Part shown: piece by piece, positions 51,101-64,000 of the stretch
How the letters are laid out: each line of letters begins with the position of its first letter
Numbering within the stretch: position 1 is the first letter of the stretch
DNA from: Phallusia mammillata
Lineage: Eukaryota > Chordata > Ascidiacea > Phlebobranchia > Ascidiidae
Assembly (NCBI GenBank): GCA_003260075.1
Contig: QLIY01000825.1
Span: 1-64,000 of the forward strand
Reading direction: 5' to 3'
DNA: 64,000 nucleotides
Notes under the pieces: model-generated
The model's input: only the letters and a program-made list of their open reading frames with translations
Database searches by the model: none
Told to the model about the DNA's origin: nothing
Position numbers and translations under genes: made by a program

Positions 51101-51329
51101 AAGCCCTATAAAAGAACTTTTATCACAAATATTAAAAAAGTGTGCTAACTTTTTTATTGCAACTTTAAAAATTTCTGCAAACAAAAAGAAATTGATGTAA
51201 GTAATTTTTCAGCAAAAGAAAGGAGGGAAAAAATCAACGAAAGCAAAACTTGCAGGAGGCACAAAAGGCGGCCGCAACGACGCTATTGACGATCTTTCAC
51301 TTTACAATGACTTTGACGACTTTATGTAA
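48136..51329 (+). CDS. EIF3J: Eukaryotic translation initiation factor 3 subunit J
   Basis: Six exons: 48136-48148, 48461-48577, 49172-49381, 49970-50140, 50403-50476 and 51213-51329. The protein starts MDNWDDEDFEPKVPVVSDKW, continues with an acidic stretch (DLKDNWDDEEEEDKPK), a long charged helix (RYLAKRLKEKEEEQRLEAER), a middle domain (TKEDFNNFLKLLQEKF, LDTDQLKQLSSSINVLATEK) and ends KLAGGTKGG then DDLSLYNDFDDFM-stop. The W-D-DExFEP start, acidic region and terminal DDFM are hallmarks of eIF3j/Hcr1, a loosely bound eIF3 subunit that binds the 40S decoding centre. The total of about 234 residues is close to the family's length. Exon 1 supplies only MDNW plus one base. Single n at 50826 lies in intron 5 beside a direct repeat. 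Confidence 0.95.
49785..49932. repeat. Foldback repeat copy in eIF3J intron 3
   Basis: Shares ATACTGGGATTAGCCCTG, TTTTTCTAGCCTG, CCTTGCCA and CCTTTAATAGGC with the copies at 18745-18925 and 32800-33055. It ends about 40 bases before exon 4. Confidence 0.6.
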
Positions 51330-52005
51330 CAAATTATCAGCAATTAAATCTGTTTCCTCATTTTCATTGCCCAAAGAGAAGTTTTTACCAACCAAATTAT
51401 TTTTCAACAAGGTGTTAGTTTGGCATGATGTGGTATCATTTGAAAACTTTTGTATTTTAATAACTAATCCCATGTAAATTGGTTGCTGTAATTTAGGAAA
51501 TATTTTATTGCTTTGAGGTTGTTACGTTTTCACCATGTGTGGAATTAAGATGCCACAAAGCATTTGTGTTGTGGTGCAGAAATAGATTTTGACAAATTTA
51601 ACATAAAGAAACTTGATTTTTCTGTGTTTGAGATATGTTTGTATGCATGTGTACTATGCTGCTTATATATATTTATGTTAAGTGTCCGTTGGGAACTGGC
51701 CTTGAACCTAATGGTCAATTGAATTTTTTTTTCAAATTCCATGGTACAATTGGTTTGTGTAAAACTGTGTGATTGGTTCAATTTGACAAAAAACACTCAA
51801 GTATTGCATTAAAACCACCTAACCTATTTTTCTTGAGTCACTTCTAAAACACAATTAATTCACCTTTAATTTTGTCAAAAACGCTTTGCAGTCAGTTAAT
51901 TGTAAAAAAGCATAATTTTCATTGTAAAAAAATCCATAAAAACAGGCCCATCACTAACTTAAAAAAGCTAAACAAGGCTTGTACATTGGTGTGGGCTTTA
52001 GTATA

Positions 52006-52011
52006 AATAAA
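52006..52011 (+). terminator. Candidate polyadenylation signal of eIF3J
   Basis: AATAAA about 680 bases after the eIF3J stop, followed by a T/GT-rich stretch (TTTGTGTTGTCATTT). Other A-rich sequences exist, so this is tentative. Confidence 0.35.
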
Positions 52012-52388
52012 ACTGACTTGATTCTGGGCTGACTTCACATTTGTGTTGTCATTTCACCTTAGTAATTTTGGACTCTATTTTTAACACTAATTTTCCTTAC
52101 AACACTCTGTGAACAAAACTCTCCTATTACCGTCAATTTTCATTCATAATCATATCAAGTGCTGCATTTTAATTTGGTGAAATGAACTTGACCTCTATGT
52201 GGGTGTGCGGTTGGTGTTTGAACCATGTAAGTGCTGCAAACGTATCGTCCCACTTTTAACCGATTGCGTGTGTTGTCGATTGTACGAAACTTGTGGAGCT
52301 TAGAGAAGTTGAAGATACAACGAAATTGTTTCCTGTGTCAGTGTTGTTGTCCAAAGTAGAGCATCAGCTGTATCAAAATTGCCAAGAT

Positions 52389-53110
52389 GGCCGTATGGTT
52401 AGTGCAGCCGTCCTGTGATCGGTAGGTTGATCAAACAAAACATAGTCCAACGAACTTGCAATAAAACAGGCCACACGCGGACTCATTGTGAGCATAACAC
52501 ATTCAGGCGTTGCCTACCGATCGAGGATAAAAATGAAGCGCAGGAGGACAGTTTGAATTACGGAAATCGAAAGAGACTTGATATGAACAGTATTTTACCG
52601 ATTGTCCCCCCCCCCTCCCACTTTTAACCGATTGCGTGTGTTGTCGATTGTACGAAACTTGTGCTTAGAGAAAGTTGAAGATACAACGAAACTCTTTCCT
52701 GTGTCAGTGTTGTTGTCCGAAGTAGAGCATCAGCTGTATCAAAATTGCCAAGATGGCCGTATGGTTAGTGCAGCCGTCTTGTGTTCGCAAGGTTGTGGGT
52801 TCTAGTCGTGTGTCAGTCACTTGTGTTTCCTTGAGCAAGGAACTTCTGCGGCAATGCTTCAACCCAGAGGAACCTGGCGGGTTGGACAAAACTTAAGTCA
52901 CCTATTCCCTGTTTAAAAATCAAACAAAACATGATCCAACGGAATTGCAATAAAACAAGCAGCTCGAAATCGGACTCATGGCGAGCATAACGCATTCAGG
53001 CGGTGCCCACCGATCGAGGATAAAAATGAAGCGCAGGAGGAAAGTTTGAATTACGGAAATCGAAAGAGGCTTGATATGAACAGTATTTGACCGATTGCTT
53101 GTTTCGTATT
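52389..53110 (+). repeat. tRNA-derived SINE-like element and surrounding duplicated block
   Basis: ATGGCCGTATGGTTAGTGCA at 52752 contains an A-box-like TGGTTAGTGCAGC, followed about 30 bases later by GTGGGTTCTAGTCG (B-box-like) and the tail CCTTGAGCAAGGAACTTCTG, an arrangement typical of invertebrate tRNA-SINEs. A second copy truncated in its 5' half starts at 52387. The flanking sequence (CGATCGAGGATAAAAATGAA and on) appears on both sides of the C run at 52606-52615, so the block is probably two haplotypes. Confidence 0.6.
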
Positions 53111-53286
53111 CTGAACTTCTTAGGCTCTAATTCGAATCATGCTTATCTTTACCTGGACGCGACATTGCAGCAACGGATTTAATGTTTTCCAGCTAAAAAC
53201 GCTTCGTGTTTTCCAACCCGCAGTCTAGAGCGAAGTACTCTAGCTCGACCTAGTGGCTTCTATTCTAATCACAATGTCGACCGCAT

Positions 53287-53525
53287 GTGTTTGAGTTAAG
53301 TTTATTTCGCCCGTGATACAAATCTTAGCAGCATAATAGCGCTAAAATGTTCACCAGGCCGGAAATAGCTGCGCAACGTTGGGACGTTATAAAGCGCGAC
53401 AAAGGTAAGGGCACAATTGGTGGAAAGATGATATACGCGCTGCAGCTACACCGTTACTGAAAGCGTAATGTGGCAGGGACTCACATCAGAGGGTGAGGGC
53501 GGCGCATTGGGACATCGAGACTGGG
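53287..53525 (-). repeat. Short interspersed repeat, family A (minus copy)
   Basis: On the minus strand this reads ACGGTGTAGCTGCAGCGCG, GTTGCGCAGCTATTTCCGGC and AAATAAACTTAACTCAAAC. Plus-strand copies are at about 386-553, 1081-1315, 1495-1645 and 27398-27557; another minus copy is at 53935-54148, and one interrupted by a hAT element lies at 54555-55010. The constant AATAAACTCAACTCA end suggests one mobile family, about 150-240 bp long. Confidence 0.7.
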
Positions 53526-54147
53526 TGGGGCAACGTTGGTGGAACCAGTCTTGGGATCGAGACTGGGAGGAAACGTTGGTGGAACCAAGTTGGGACCTAG
53601 AAGCTAACCACCCGTGTTAGGGAAAGAGGGTGGGGGTTCAACAGGAAAGGAACCACCAAACAAAATCCTGTTGGATAGTTTCCGGCGCCAGAAGGAAGGG
53701 TGCAGCACAAACATAGTGCCGATAGAACATGATAGCTATACAACTTAAGAAAGAAAAACCAAAAAGAAAAAAAGGTACAGAAAAAGCAATTAAACAAAAA
53801 ATACGCACAGATAAATGCGTCCAGAGGTTCGTGGGATATAGGAGTAGGAGGACACCATCAGGTCAGCTATTTCCGTTTCATGACACTTTGTATATTTTAT
53901 CGGGTGCGAACTGCGAACTAAGATTGCTAAGTTGAGTAGAATTTTTGTTTTTATAAAAGTTTTCGCCGAGTGAAGCAATCACAATTGCGTTAAATCACCT
54001 AGCCGGAAATCGCTGCGCAAAGCTAAGGCGTAATAAAGCACAACAAAGTTGAGTGCACAATTGGTTGGTAATTTGATGGTAATTGCGCTGCATCCATACT
54101 ACATGCGGTATGTGGCAGGGTCGAATCACGTTGGAGGGCGAGATCAG

Positions 54148-54198
<51 letters not shown>

Positions 54199-54648
54199 AG
54201 TCAGTCAACTTGAAAGCTAATAGCTGTGTTAGGAAAATATGATGATGTCTCAGTTTATACCACTATATTGGGTTTTTCCAGTCCACATTTGGCCATTTCT
54301 ATGAAGGAAAAAATGGCTTAAATTCAATGTTTTCTGGCTTTATTCTCGCCTGCCCACTTTCTGGTCCTAATCAAACCACTACTGCATGGGACACCAAGGG
54401 TCTCTGTTGCTTATAAGACCTCTTAATCCGTCCCGAGGTGTTGTTGATTGAAAGTTTATCGGCCAACCCAAAACTCCCTTGCTATCTTTGGGCGCAGGCA
54501 CAGCTCAGCACGGAAATAACAAACCCAACTAACAATGTGAAAGACTAAAGGGTTGAGTTGAGATTATTTCGTTTGGTGAAAGAAATCAAAGCAACACAAT
54601 AGCACTAAAAAAATCCCAAAGCCGGAAATAGTTGCGCTAAGTTTAAAT

Positions 54649-54934
54649 CAGGTGTCGGCAACCTTTCAGTCGACGCGTGCCATTTTACTTGTTATTGCCA
54701 TGTGTTAAAATGACCTCGCGTGCCAACGTTTTTCTAAATAATAGTGGTTCGTTCCAGTTGATATCAATAATAAAGAGAAAGCAGAGTGTTTTGTGCATGT
54801 AAGGCTAAATTTTAAGACAATGGCATGATAAAAACTATAAACAAGCAGTTAAACTGGTTAAATTGTTACTTCAATATAAACACCCTAATCGGTTGCCATG
54901 CAATGAAAAAACGCCTCGGGGTTGCCGACCCCTG
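54649..54934. mobile_element. hAT-like MITE inside a family A repeat
   Basis: Ends CAGGTGTCGGCAACC and GGTTGCCGACCCCTG are inverted repeats and match the inner element at 37379-38159 (shared TGACCTCGCGTGCCAACG, ATTGTTACTTCAATATAAA on the opposite strand). Flanks GTTTAAAT and ATTTAATG do not match exactly, so the target duplication has decayed or was misread. Confidence 0.7.
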
Positions 54935-55801
54935 ATTTAATGTTATGGAGCGTAAAACAGTTTAAAAAAACAGTGTCGGGCACAATTGGTAAATAATGGC
55001 TGAACGCGCGGCAGATACTCCGGTAAAATGCCAAAAAATGTCACATACAAACTGAAGCGCGACAGCACCTAAGTCTTTGTTAACTGTGTAGTGTTGATTG
55101 CATGGAGCATTTACGCTTGGCGTATGTTACAAGTTACTTTGTGTTGTTGTGCTGCTGCGTTGTTTACCTCAAGATTTTACCGCGAAAAGCATGTTAACTG
55201 CTTGAATGATGAACAGCAGATGATAAAATGATTGCAGGTTATTTTGATTCATTACCGGAAATGTTGTTAAAATGACAAGAAATGTGTTGGCGACGACGGT
55301 TTGACTGTTTGTGCATTAATCACCAGTAAACTTTTTTGCAAAGACCGCATTGGTTGTATTGTTTTACACTATTGAGCATACGACATAGGCTACCTTGTTC
55401 AAATGCGGCAAACTAACCAAAAGTAGGTCGAAACAATTTCACTGATGTCTAGACCCCATTCTAAAGAAAAATTTGCTGTGCAAGAATTACGTAATGCTGA
55501 TTTGTCATGTTATGACACTAGGAATAACCAAAAAGTTGGATTAGTCTAATTCTTACTCGGTTTACTGTGTTTGGGCAACAAAAAATGGGAGGTCACGAAC
55601 AGCATCTTGTGTAATGAAAACAGCCCAACTTGAGATCACGTTATTTGCAGTCCCGTGACTAAAATATCGTTACAATGCAATTTGCATGCCTTGCGGGAGG
55701 AACTTACTTCCTCCTTGGCCAAGTTGCAACCATTCACATATCGTTTTGCCAAGTAAGCAAAAAGCGCAAGCACCGGTCTTGTGACGCCGTGACGTAATCC
55801 G

Positions 55802-55809
55802 GTCACGTG
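55802..55809 (+). promoter_or_regulatory. CLEAR-like E-box (GTCACGTG)
   Basis: GGTCACGTGCC lies 397 bases before the aspartic protease ATG. In vertebrates, TFEB-family factors activate lysosomal genes through GTCACGTGAC. The core is matched but the last two bases differ (CC instead of AC). A single E-box is weak evidence. Confidence 0.3.
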
Positions 55810-56205
55810 CCACAACATTCTTCCAAAGAAGAAGTGGCTTTATTGCAAAGTTTTGTCTCGTTTTGCTGCTCTTTTCGACAAACATTGTGCAAAAAACTGT
55901 GCCTTCCTATGTCTGCATGTGTGTGTGACTAACTGCGCCTGCCTTAGTGATCGGAAAAGCGTTGTTCAATTTCCTGCCGTCGCTATTTATCACTAATTGT
56001 TAGGAAGCGGCCTGAAGCTAACATCAGTTTGTCGCGGAATCTTGATTAATCAGTTTGGGTGCGTTTGGTAGCTCTACGAATACCATTGTGAAGGACAAAC
56101 GTTGAAAGAATCCCGATCCAATTAACGTTGTTTTTTTAGCTTTGGTTTTTGGGAATTGGTAGTTTAAAGTTATTTTTCAGCCAAACTAGCATTTAGATTG
56201 GCAAA

Positions 56206-60504
<4,299 letters not shown>

Positions 60505-60719
60505 TGGGTATTGTGCAGTATTACATCATCACCAGACATTTCTGTTTCATGATTGTAGTCTTAAAGACATTGTGTTGCTGTATATTAATTCAGTGTGTTG
60601 TTTTGATCAACTGGTACAACAATCCTTATGAAATATCATCATTTGAAATTCATTTTTTCCACTGTGCTTAAAATAAGTTCCACATCTTTTCATCAAATTT
60701 TGGGATCATGTATTTAAGC

Positions 60720-60725
60720 AATAAA
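60720..60725 (+). terminator. Candidate polyadenylation signal of the aspartic protease
   Basis: AATAAA at 216 bases after the stop codon, followed by a T-rich stretch (TGTTTTATTC). Convergent with ZNF598, whose stop is 700 bases further on. Confidence 0.5.
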
Positions 60726-61038
60726 ATGTCCACCACTCTTCCGTATCTGCATTGTTTTATTCATCTGAACTGTGAGGTGTTAATTGGACATAAATATTAA
60801 CATAGAGCCAGTGGTTTGAAGTCTTAGGAGATTTTAATAACAGTTAATGCAGGACAGAAAATTAGCACCTAAATAAATTGACATTTTTACCACAACACAA
60901 AGATTTTCACGCCTACAAATTCTGCCTCTGGCAAAACCACCACATCAGCAATTCAGTGTCACAAATAAATATAAACACATAAAATAAAGTTAGACTATAG
61001 TCCAATAATAGCTATTATTCAAAATGTGGGGATAGATT

Positions 61039-61075
61039 CAGTGGTGGGATACAATTTTTTTGTCAGCCTGTTCTA

Positions 61076-61129
<54 letters not shown>

Positions 61130-61264
61130 GTCATATTTTTCAGCAAAAAAATATTTCAAAAAGTCCATTGACAGCAACCAGTAATGCTAACCGGTTTCAC
61201 TGATCTTATAGAATTTCGAGACGGTTCTATAGAACCGGTGCGAACTGGCTGAATCCCACCACTG
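61039..61264. mobile_element. hAT-like MITE with 8-bp target duplication between the protease and ZNF598
   Basis: Ends CAGTGGTGGGAT and ATCCCACCACTG are inverted repeats. Exact 8-bp direct repeat GATAGATT flanks it at 61031-61038 and 61265-61272. A 51-base C run at 61077-61127 replaces part of its interior. Confidence 0.85.
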
Positions 61265-61430
61265 GATAGATTGGAATGCATAGCGCAAAAGTATTTAAAT
61301 TTAAAAATAATTCTTCAGTAAAAGCAATCACTCAATTTCAGGTTTTGTTATATGAACCCTTTTTGCCAGGAGTTAACTTAAACATGGCAGCAGCTGTCCA
61401 AAATAACATACACCCCATCCCTAACAAAAA

Positions 61431-63902
61431 TTATAACGACGGAAAGTCAAAAACATTTGCCAGATTGAGTTTTGTACCATTGGGAATGACAGGCTCTTCT
61501 CGAAAAGTTTCAGTGTTTCTACTTTGCTTGAGTTGTGTCTGTTCTGAAAATATTGGTTGGAACGGAGCGGGATTTGATGAAAACAGACTTGGAAAATCCT
61601 GATCCACATTTTGTGTTGCAAAGCCTTTTTGTTTTTTTGTCTGCTTTGTGGGAGTTTGGCTTTGAAATGTCTCTTTATGAGAAGGCTTTGAAATTCCAGG
61701 TTCAATTACTTTCCCTACTGAGAGAGTTGTCCCAGAAACAGGCTTTGCTGGAAGAGAAAATGCTTTGGTTTTCTTGGGAAGTCCAGGAAAGTCATTGTTG
61801 TCAACTAAAAATCCTTTGTTGTTCTTTGATTTGGTTGGCTGGACATTTTTCTTTTTAGGCTGTGATTTCGGACCAAAGCCTGGAGGTACTGACACAGGCT
61901 TTGATGATGTGGGTAAAGATGGATAATCGTTTTCTGCAAACATTTGCGGTTTCACATCGCCACTCCCTAACTGCTTAGCACCTCCAAGATTTAAAGGAAC
62001 CTTTTTTTCAAACCCTGGTGGAACTGAAATGGGTTTCCCAAGTCCAAGCATCGGAAAATCATTTTCTAAGTCTATATGAACAGGATTTTTCTGTTTATAG
62101 CTATTTTTGTTTCCTTGTGCTTCCAATTGTGAGTTCGAGATGAGTTTTATGTGGCTGTTTATTTCTGAGCTAAAGCTTGAAAAACTTTCTACATGTTTGT
62201 TAGCGCCTCTGCCAACCTGCACAGAATTGCCTGGGTCCAATTGGGGAAAGTCTTCCTCATTGTCCGCCTCTGGCCTGGGTGAATGAAACTGTTTCTTTCC
62301 TTTGCCTTCAGATTTAGTGGAAGAAGTTCCTGTTTTCAAGAAATCTGAAGCAGTCATTTTTCCAGGCTTTTCCATTGCATTGCCTGAATTTTGGGAACGA
62401 GTCTGTTTTTTAGTTTTGGTAGAATTGTTAGAAACCCACGGTGCCACTCCACTATCAGATTTATTGTTGCCAAGTGATGGAAAATCTTCATCAGTAATGC
62501 CTGGTTTGGCCAAATTGTGACCCTTTGACCATTTTTCGGTTTTTGTGGTAGTTTTACCATTAGGTTTTGGTTTAGGTTGAATTTGGGCTGGGTATGACTG
62601 AACCGGTATAACATCAAGCGAGGGAAATTCTTCTTCTGTAAGCCCGGGCTTTTTAACATTTGGTGCCTTAGTCCATTTCAAAAGAGTTCCTGGAGTGGTT
62701 TGAGAACTTGTTTCTGGCTGATCTGAACTTGTGGCGTCCAGAATTTTTGATAAAGAAGGGAAATCAGACGAAGTATCAAATATTTTTGCATCCTCATCTT
62801 CTTTATTTTCCATGTTACCCTCCTGACTTTTTACTTCTTCTTTTTCAGCCTCCTTCATTGACAAAGCAATTGCTTTCTGCAAATCGTCTTCCCGTTCAAA
62901 GGCATGTGCATGCTCACTTCGGTATCTTTGACCTCTTGAGGACTGGCCCCTTGGACGATCATTTCCACGACCTCTTGATGAACGTGGTTCGCGCTTGGGA
63001 TACTGAAATCCAAGATCAATTTGTCGATCCAACTTCTGTTGCTGTTTGCTCTTGTTTTTGTTGTGCACTGCTGCTTTGTGTGCTTTTAAATCCAAATCAG
63101 ATACAAAGACATTTGTAAATTCCTGTCTCCTACAATCATCAAGTTCACAAACAAAGTGGTCCTTCTTAAAATGGTCAAACAAGAGCTCATAACTTCCATA
63201 AAACTCATTGATATCTGCTTGATCACAAATGTGACAATAGTAATGCTGTTTGCGCAAATGCCGAAACAGTTGATCGTCATCCAAATATCTTTCCTCACAG
63301 AATTCACAGAGAGGGTGACCCCTGTGTGATGTATCATCTGCATCTCCAACTCTCTTGTGAGTTGCGAGATCTTTCCGATTGTAAACCTTGTATTCATTTG
63401 TGAAGTTTTTGTAATGTTTCAAGCATATGTCACAGTAGAAAAGAACATGTTCCTTTCGTAAGTGAGCTCTTGTCTGATCAAAATTTCTATCAGGGGGGCG
63501 ATCTTTGCACAGCGGACATCTGTGCTCTAAAATTCCGTTGTATTCACCGATGATATCTTGCCTGTCGAAGAAATAATTAACATTATGACGAGATTCCTTG
63601 ATCAGCTTTAGTTTGTTAAGTTCTTGAAAGCTCTTTTTTTCTCTTGTGAAGATGACCTTTAGGAGATCTTTGCGGCAAACAGGGCAGAACTTTTCCTCAC
63701 ACAAAATTCTCATTTTCATGGAGCACTTGATACAGATGTAATGGTCACAAAAACCTACAGCGGAGGTTTCAAAGTGTTGTGCACAAACCAAACAAGACCC
63801 ATCTCCATCACTCTCACTTAATCTTGTTCTTCGTGGTTTCTGAGCAGGGGTTTTTACCTTCTGTTTCTTGATACCAGACATTACGTGTTTGTGTTCTGCC
63901 AT
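61431..63902 (-). CDS. ZNF598: ZNF598/Hel2-type RING E3 ubiquitin ligase (ribosome collision sensor)
   Basis: One uninterrupted 823-codon ORF starting MAEHKHVMSG. A RING finger near residues 37-82 has CLVC, FCDHYICIKC and FCPVCRKDL. Then come LEHRCPLCKD, C2H2-like fingers (FYCDICLKHYKNF, PLCEFCEERYLDDDQLFRHL, YYCHICDQADINEFYGSYEL, FVCELDDCR) and LGFQYPKREPR. This order is diagnostic of ZNF598 (yeast Hel2), which ubiquitinates 40S proteins on collided ribosomes. The C-terminal half is low-complexity with recurring short acidic-FPxL motifs and ends exactly on FDFPSL. Length is slightly below the vertebrate protein's. The lack of introns contrasts with its neighbours. Both genes beside the protease act in translation, which may be chance. 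Confidence 0.95.
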   Translation of the reverse strand: MAEHKHVMSGIKKQKVKTPAQKPRRTRLSESDGDGSCLVCAQHFETSAVGFCDHYICIKCSMKMRILCEEKFCPVCRKDLLKVIFTREKKSFQELNKLKLIKESRHNVNYFFDRQDIIGEYNGILEHRCPLCKDRPPDRNFDQTRAHLRKEHVLFYCDICLKHYKNFTNEYKVYNRKDLATHKRVGDADDTSHRGHPLCEFCEERYLDDDQLFRHLRKQHYYCHICDQADINEFYGSYELLFDHFKKDHFVCELDDCRRQEFTNVFVSDLDLKAHKAAVHNKNKSKQQQKLDRQIDLGFQYPKREPRSSRGRGNDRPRGQSSRGQRYRSEHAHAFEREDDLQKAIALSMKEAEKEEVKSQEGNMENKEDEDAKIFDTSSDFPSLSKILDATSSDQPETSSQTTPGTLLKWTKAPNVKKPGLTEEEFPSLDVIPVQSYPAQIQPKPKPNGKTTTKTEKWSKGHNLAKPGITDEDFPSLGNNKSDSGVAPWVSNNSTKTKKQTRSQNSGNAMEKPGKMTASDFLKTGTSSTKSEGKGKKQFHSPRPEADNEEDFPQLDPGNSVQVGRGANKHVESFSSFSSEINSHIKLISNSQLEAQGNKNSYKQKNPVHIDLENDFPMLGLGKPISVPPGFEKKVPLNLGGAKQLGSGDVKPQMFAENDYPSLPTSSKPVSVPPGFGPKSQPKKKNVQPTKSKNNKGFLVDNNDFPGLPKKTKAFSLPAKPVSGTTLSVGKVIEPGISKPSHKETFQSQTPTKQTKKQKGFATQNVDQDFPSLFSSNPAPFQPIFSEQTQLKQSRNTETFREEPVIPNGTKLNLANVFDFPSL

Positions 63903-64000
63903 GACTAACCTGGGACAATAATTATTACTATATAGTGTTAGGATATTCTGTCAGAGGGAAAAAATACACACAACTGATAGTCATTGTCATAAACACAGAA

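Larger units (their letters stand above)
54149..56205. other. Gene-free interval upstream of the aspartic protease
   Basis: No exon with family resemblance is seen. Contents: a 50-base C run (54149-54198), family A repeat with nested hAT element (54555-55010), then unique sequence. The last 600 bases probably include the protease promoter; GTCACGTG at 55802-55809 is an E-box of CLEAR type, preceded by TGACGTAA at 55790. Confidence 0.5.

Overview
This is a eukaryotic (animal) window: AT-rich, with short GT-AG introns, exons of 100-200 bp and one dominant family of tandemly arranged extracellular multidomain genes. The mix of CAP, thrombospondin type-1 (TSR), collagen and fibrinogen/Caspr-like domains, the compact gene spacing and the many small hAT-like MITEs suggest an invertebrate deuterostome, most likely an ascidian tunicate of Ciona type. 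The species is an inference and was not checked by any search.

Layout. Positions 1-4.2 kb hold the 3' end of an upstream paralogue (gene 0) encoding a fibrinogen/Caspr-like C-terminal domain. Gene 1 (about 5.5-16.3 kb, +) encodes a signal peptide, a degenerate CAP domain, 11 TSRs, a short collagen stretch and the same C-terminal domain. Gene 2 (18.5-32.0 kb, +) encodes a signal peptide, a well-conserved CAP domain, 19 TSRs and a Ser/Thr-rich hydrophobic tail that looks like a GPI-anchor signal. Gene 3 (34.6-47.3 kb, +) has nearly the same first two exons and tail as gene 2 but no CAP exons; its TSR array grew by repeated duplication of a five-exon block. All CAP-gene TSRs are single phase 1-1 exons, which lets exons be added or lost in frame. 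Next come eIF3 subunit J (48.1-51.3 kb, +), a repeat-rich interval with no gene seen (51.4-56.2 kb), a cathepsin D/E-like aspartic protease (56.2-60.5 kb, +, nine exons) and a single-exon ZNF598/Hel2-type RING E3 ligase (61.4-63.9 kb, -).

History. A segmental duplication made genes 2 and 3. Downstream of gene 2 lies a copy of the eIF3J promoter region, its 13-base first exon and part of its intron 1, so the duplicated unit ran from upstream of the TSR gene into eIF3J. Transposons are abundant: nested hAT-like elements with exact 8-bp target duplications, a TTAA-flanked MITE, a Penelope-like GIY-YIG fragment inside the protease gene, tRNA-like SINEs and foldback repeats.

Caution on sequence quality. 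More than 30 runs of C (9-99 long) occur on the + strand, and I saw no comparable G run. Many are flanked by near-identical sequence on both sides, and several replace the middle of conserved exons. I read these as disguised assembly gaps with unmerged haplotype overlaps, not biology. Five single 'n' positions behave the same way. Exon counts near them are provisional.
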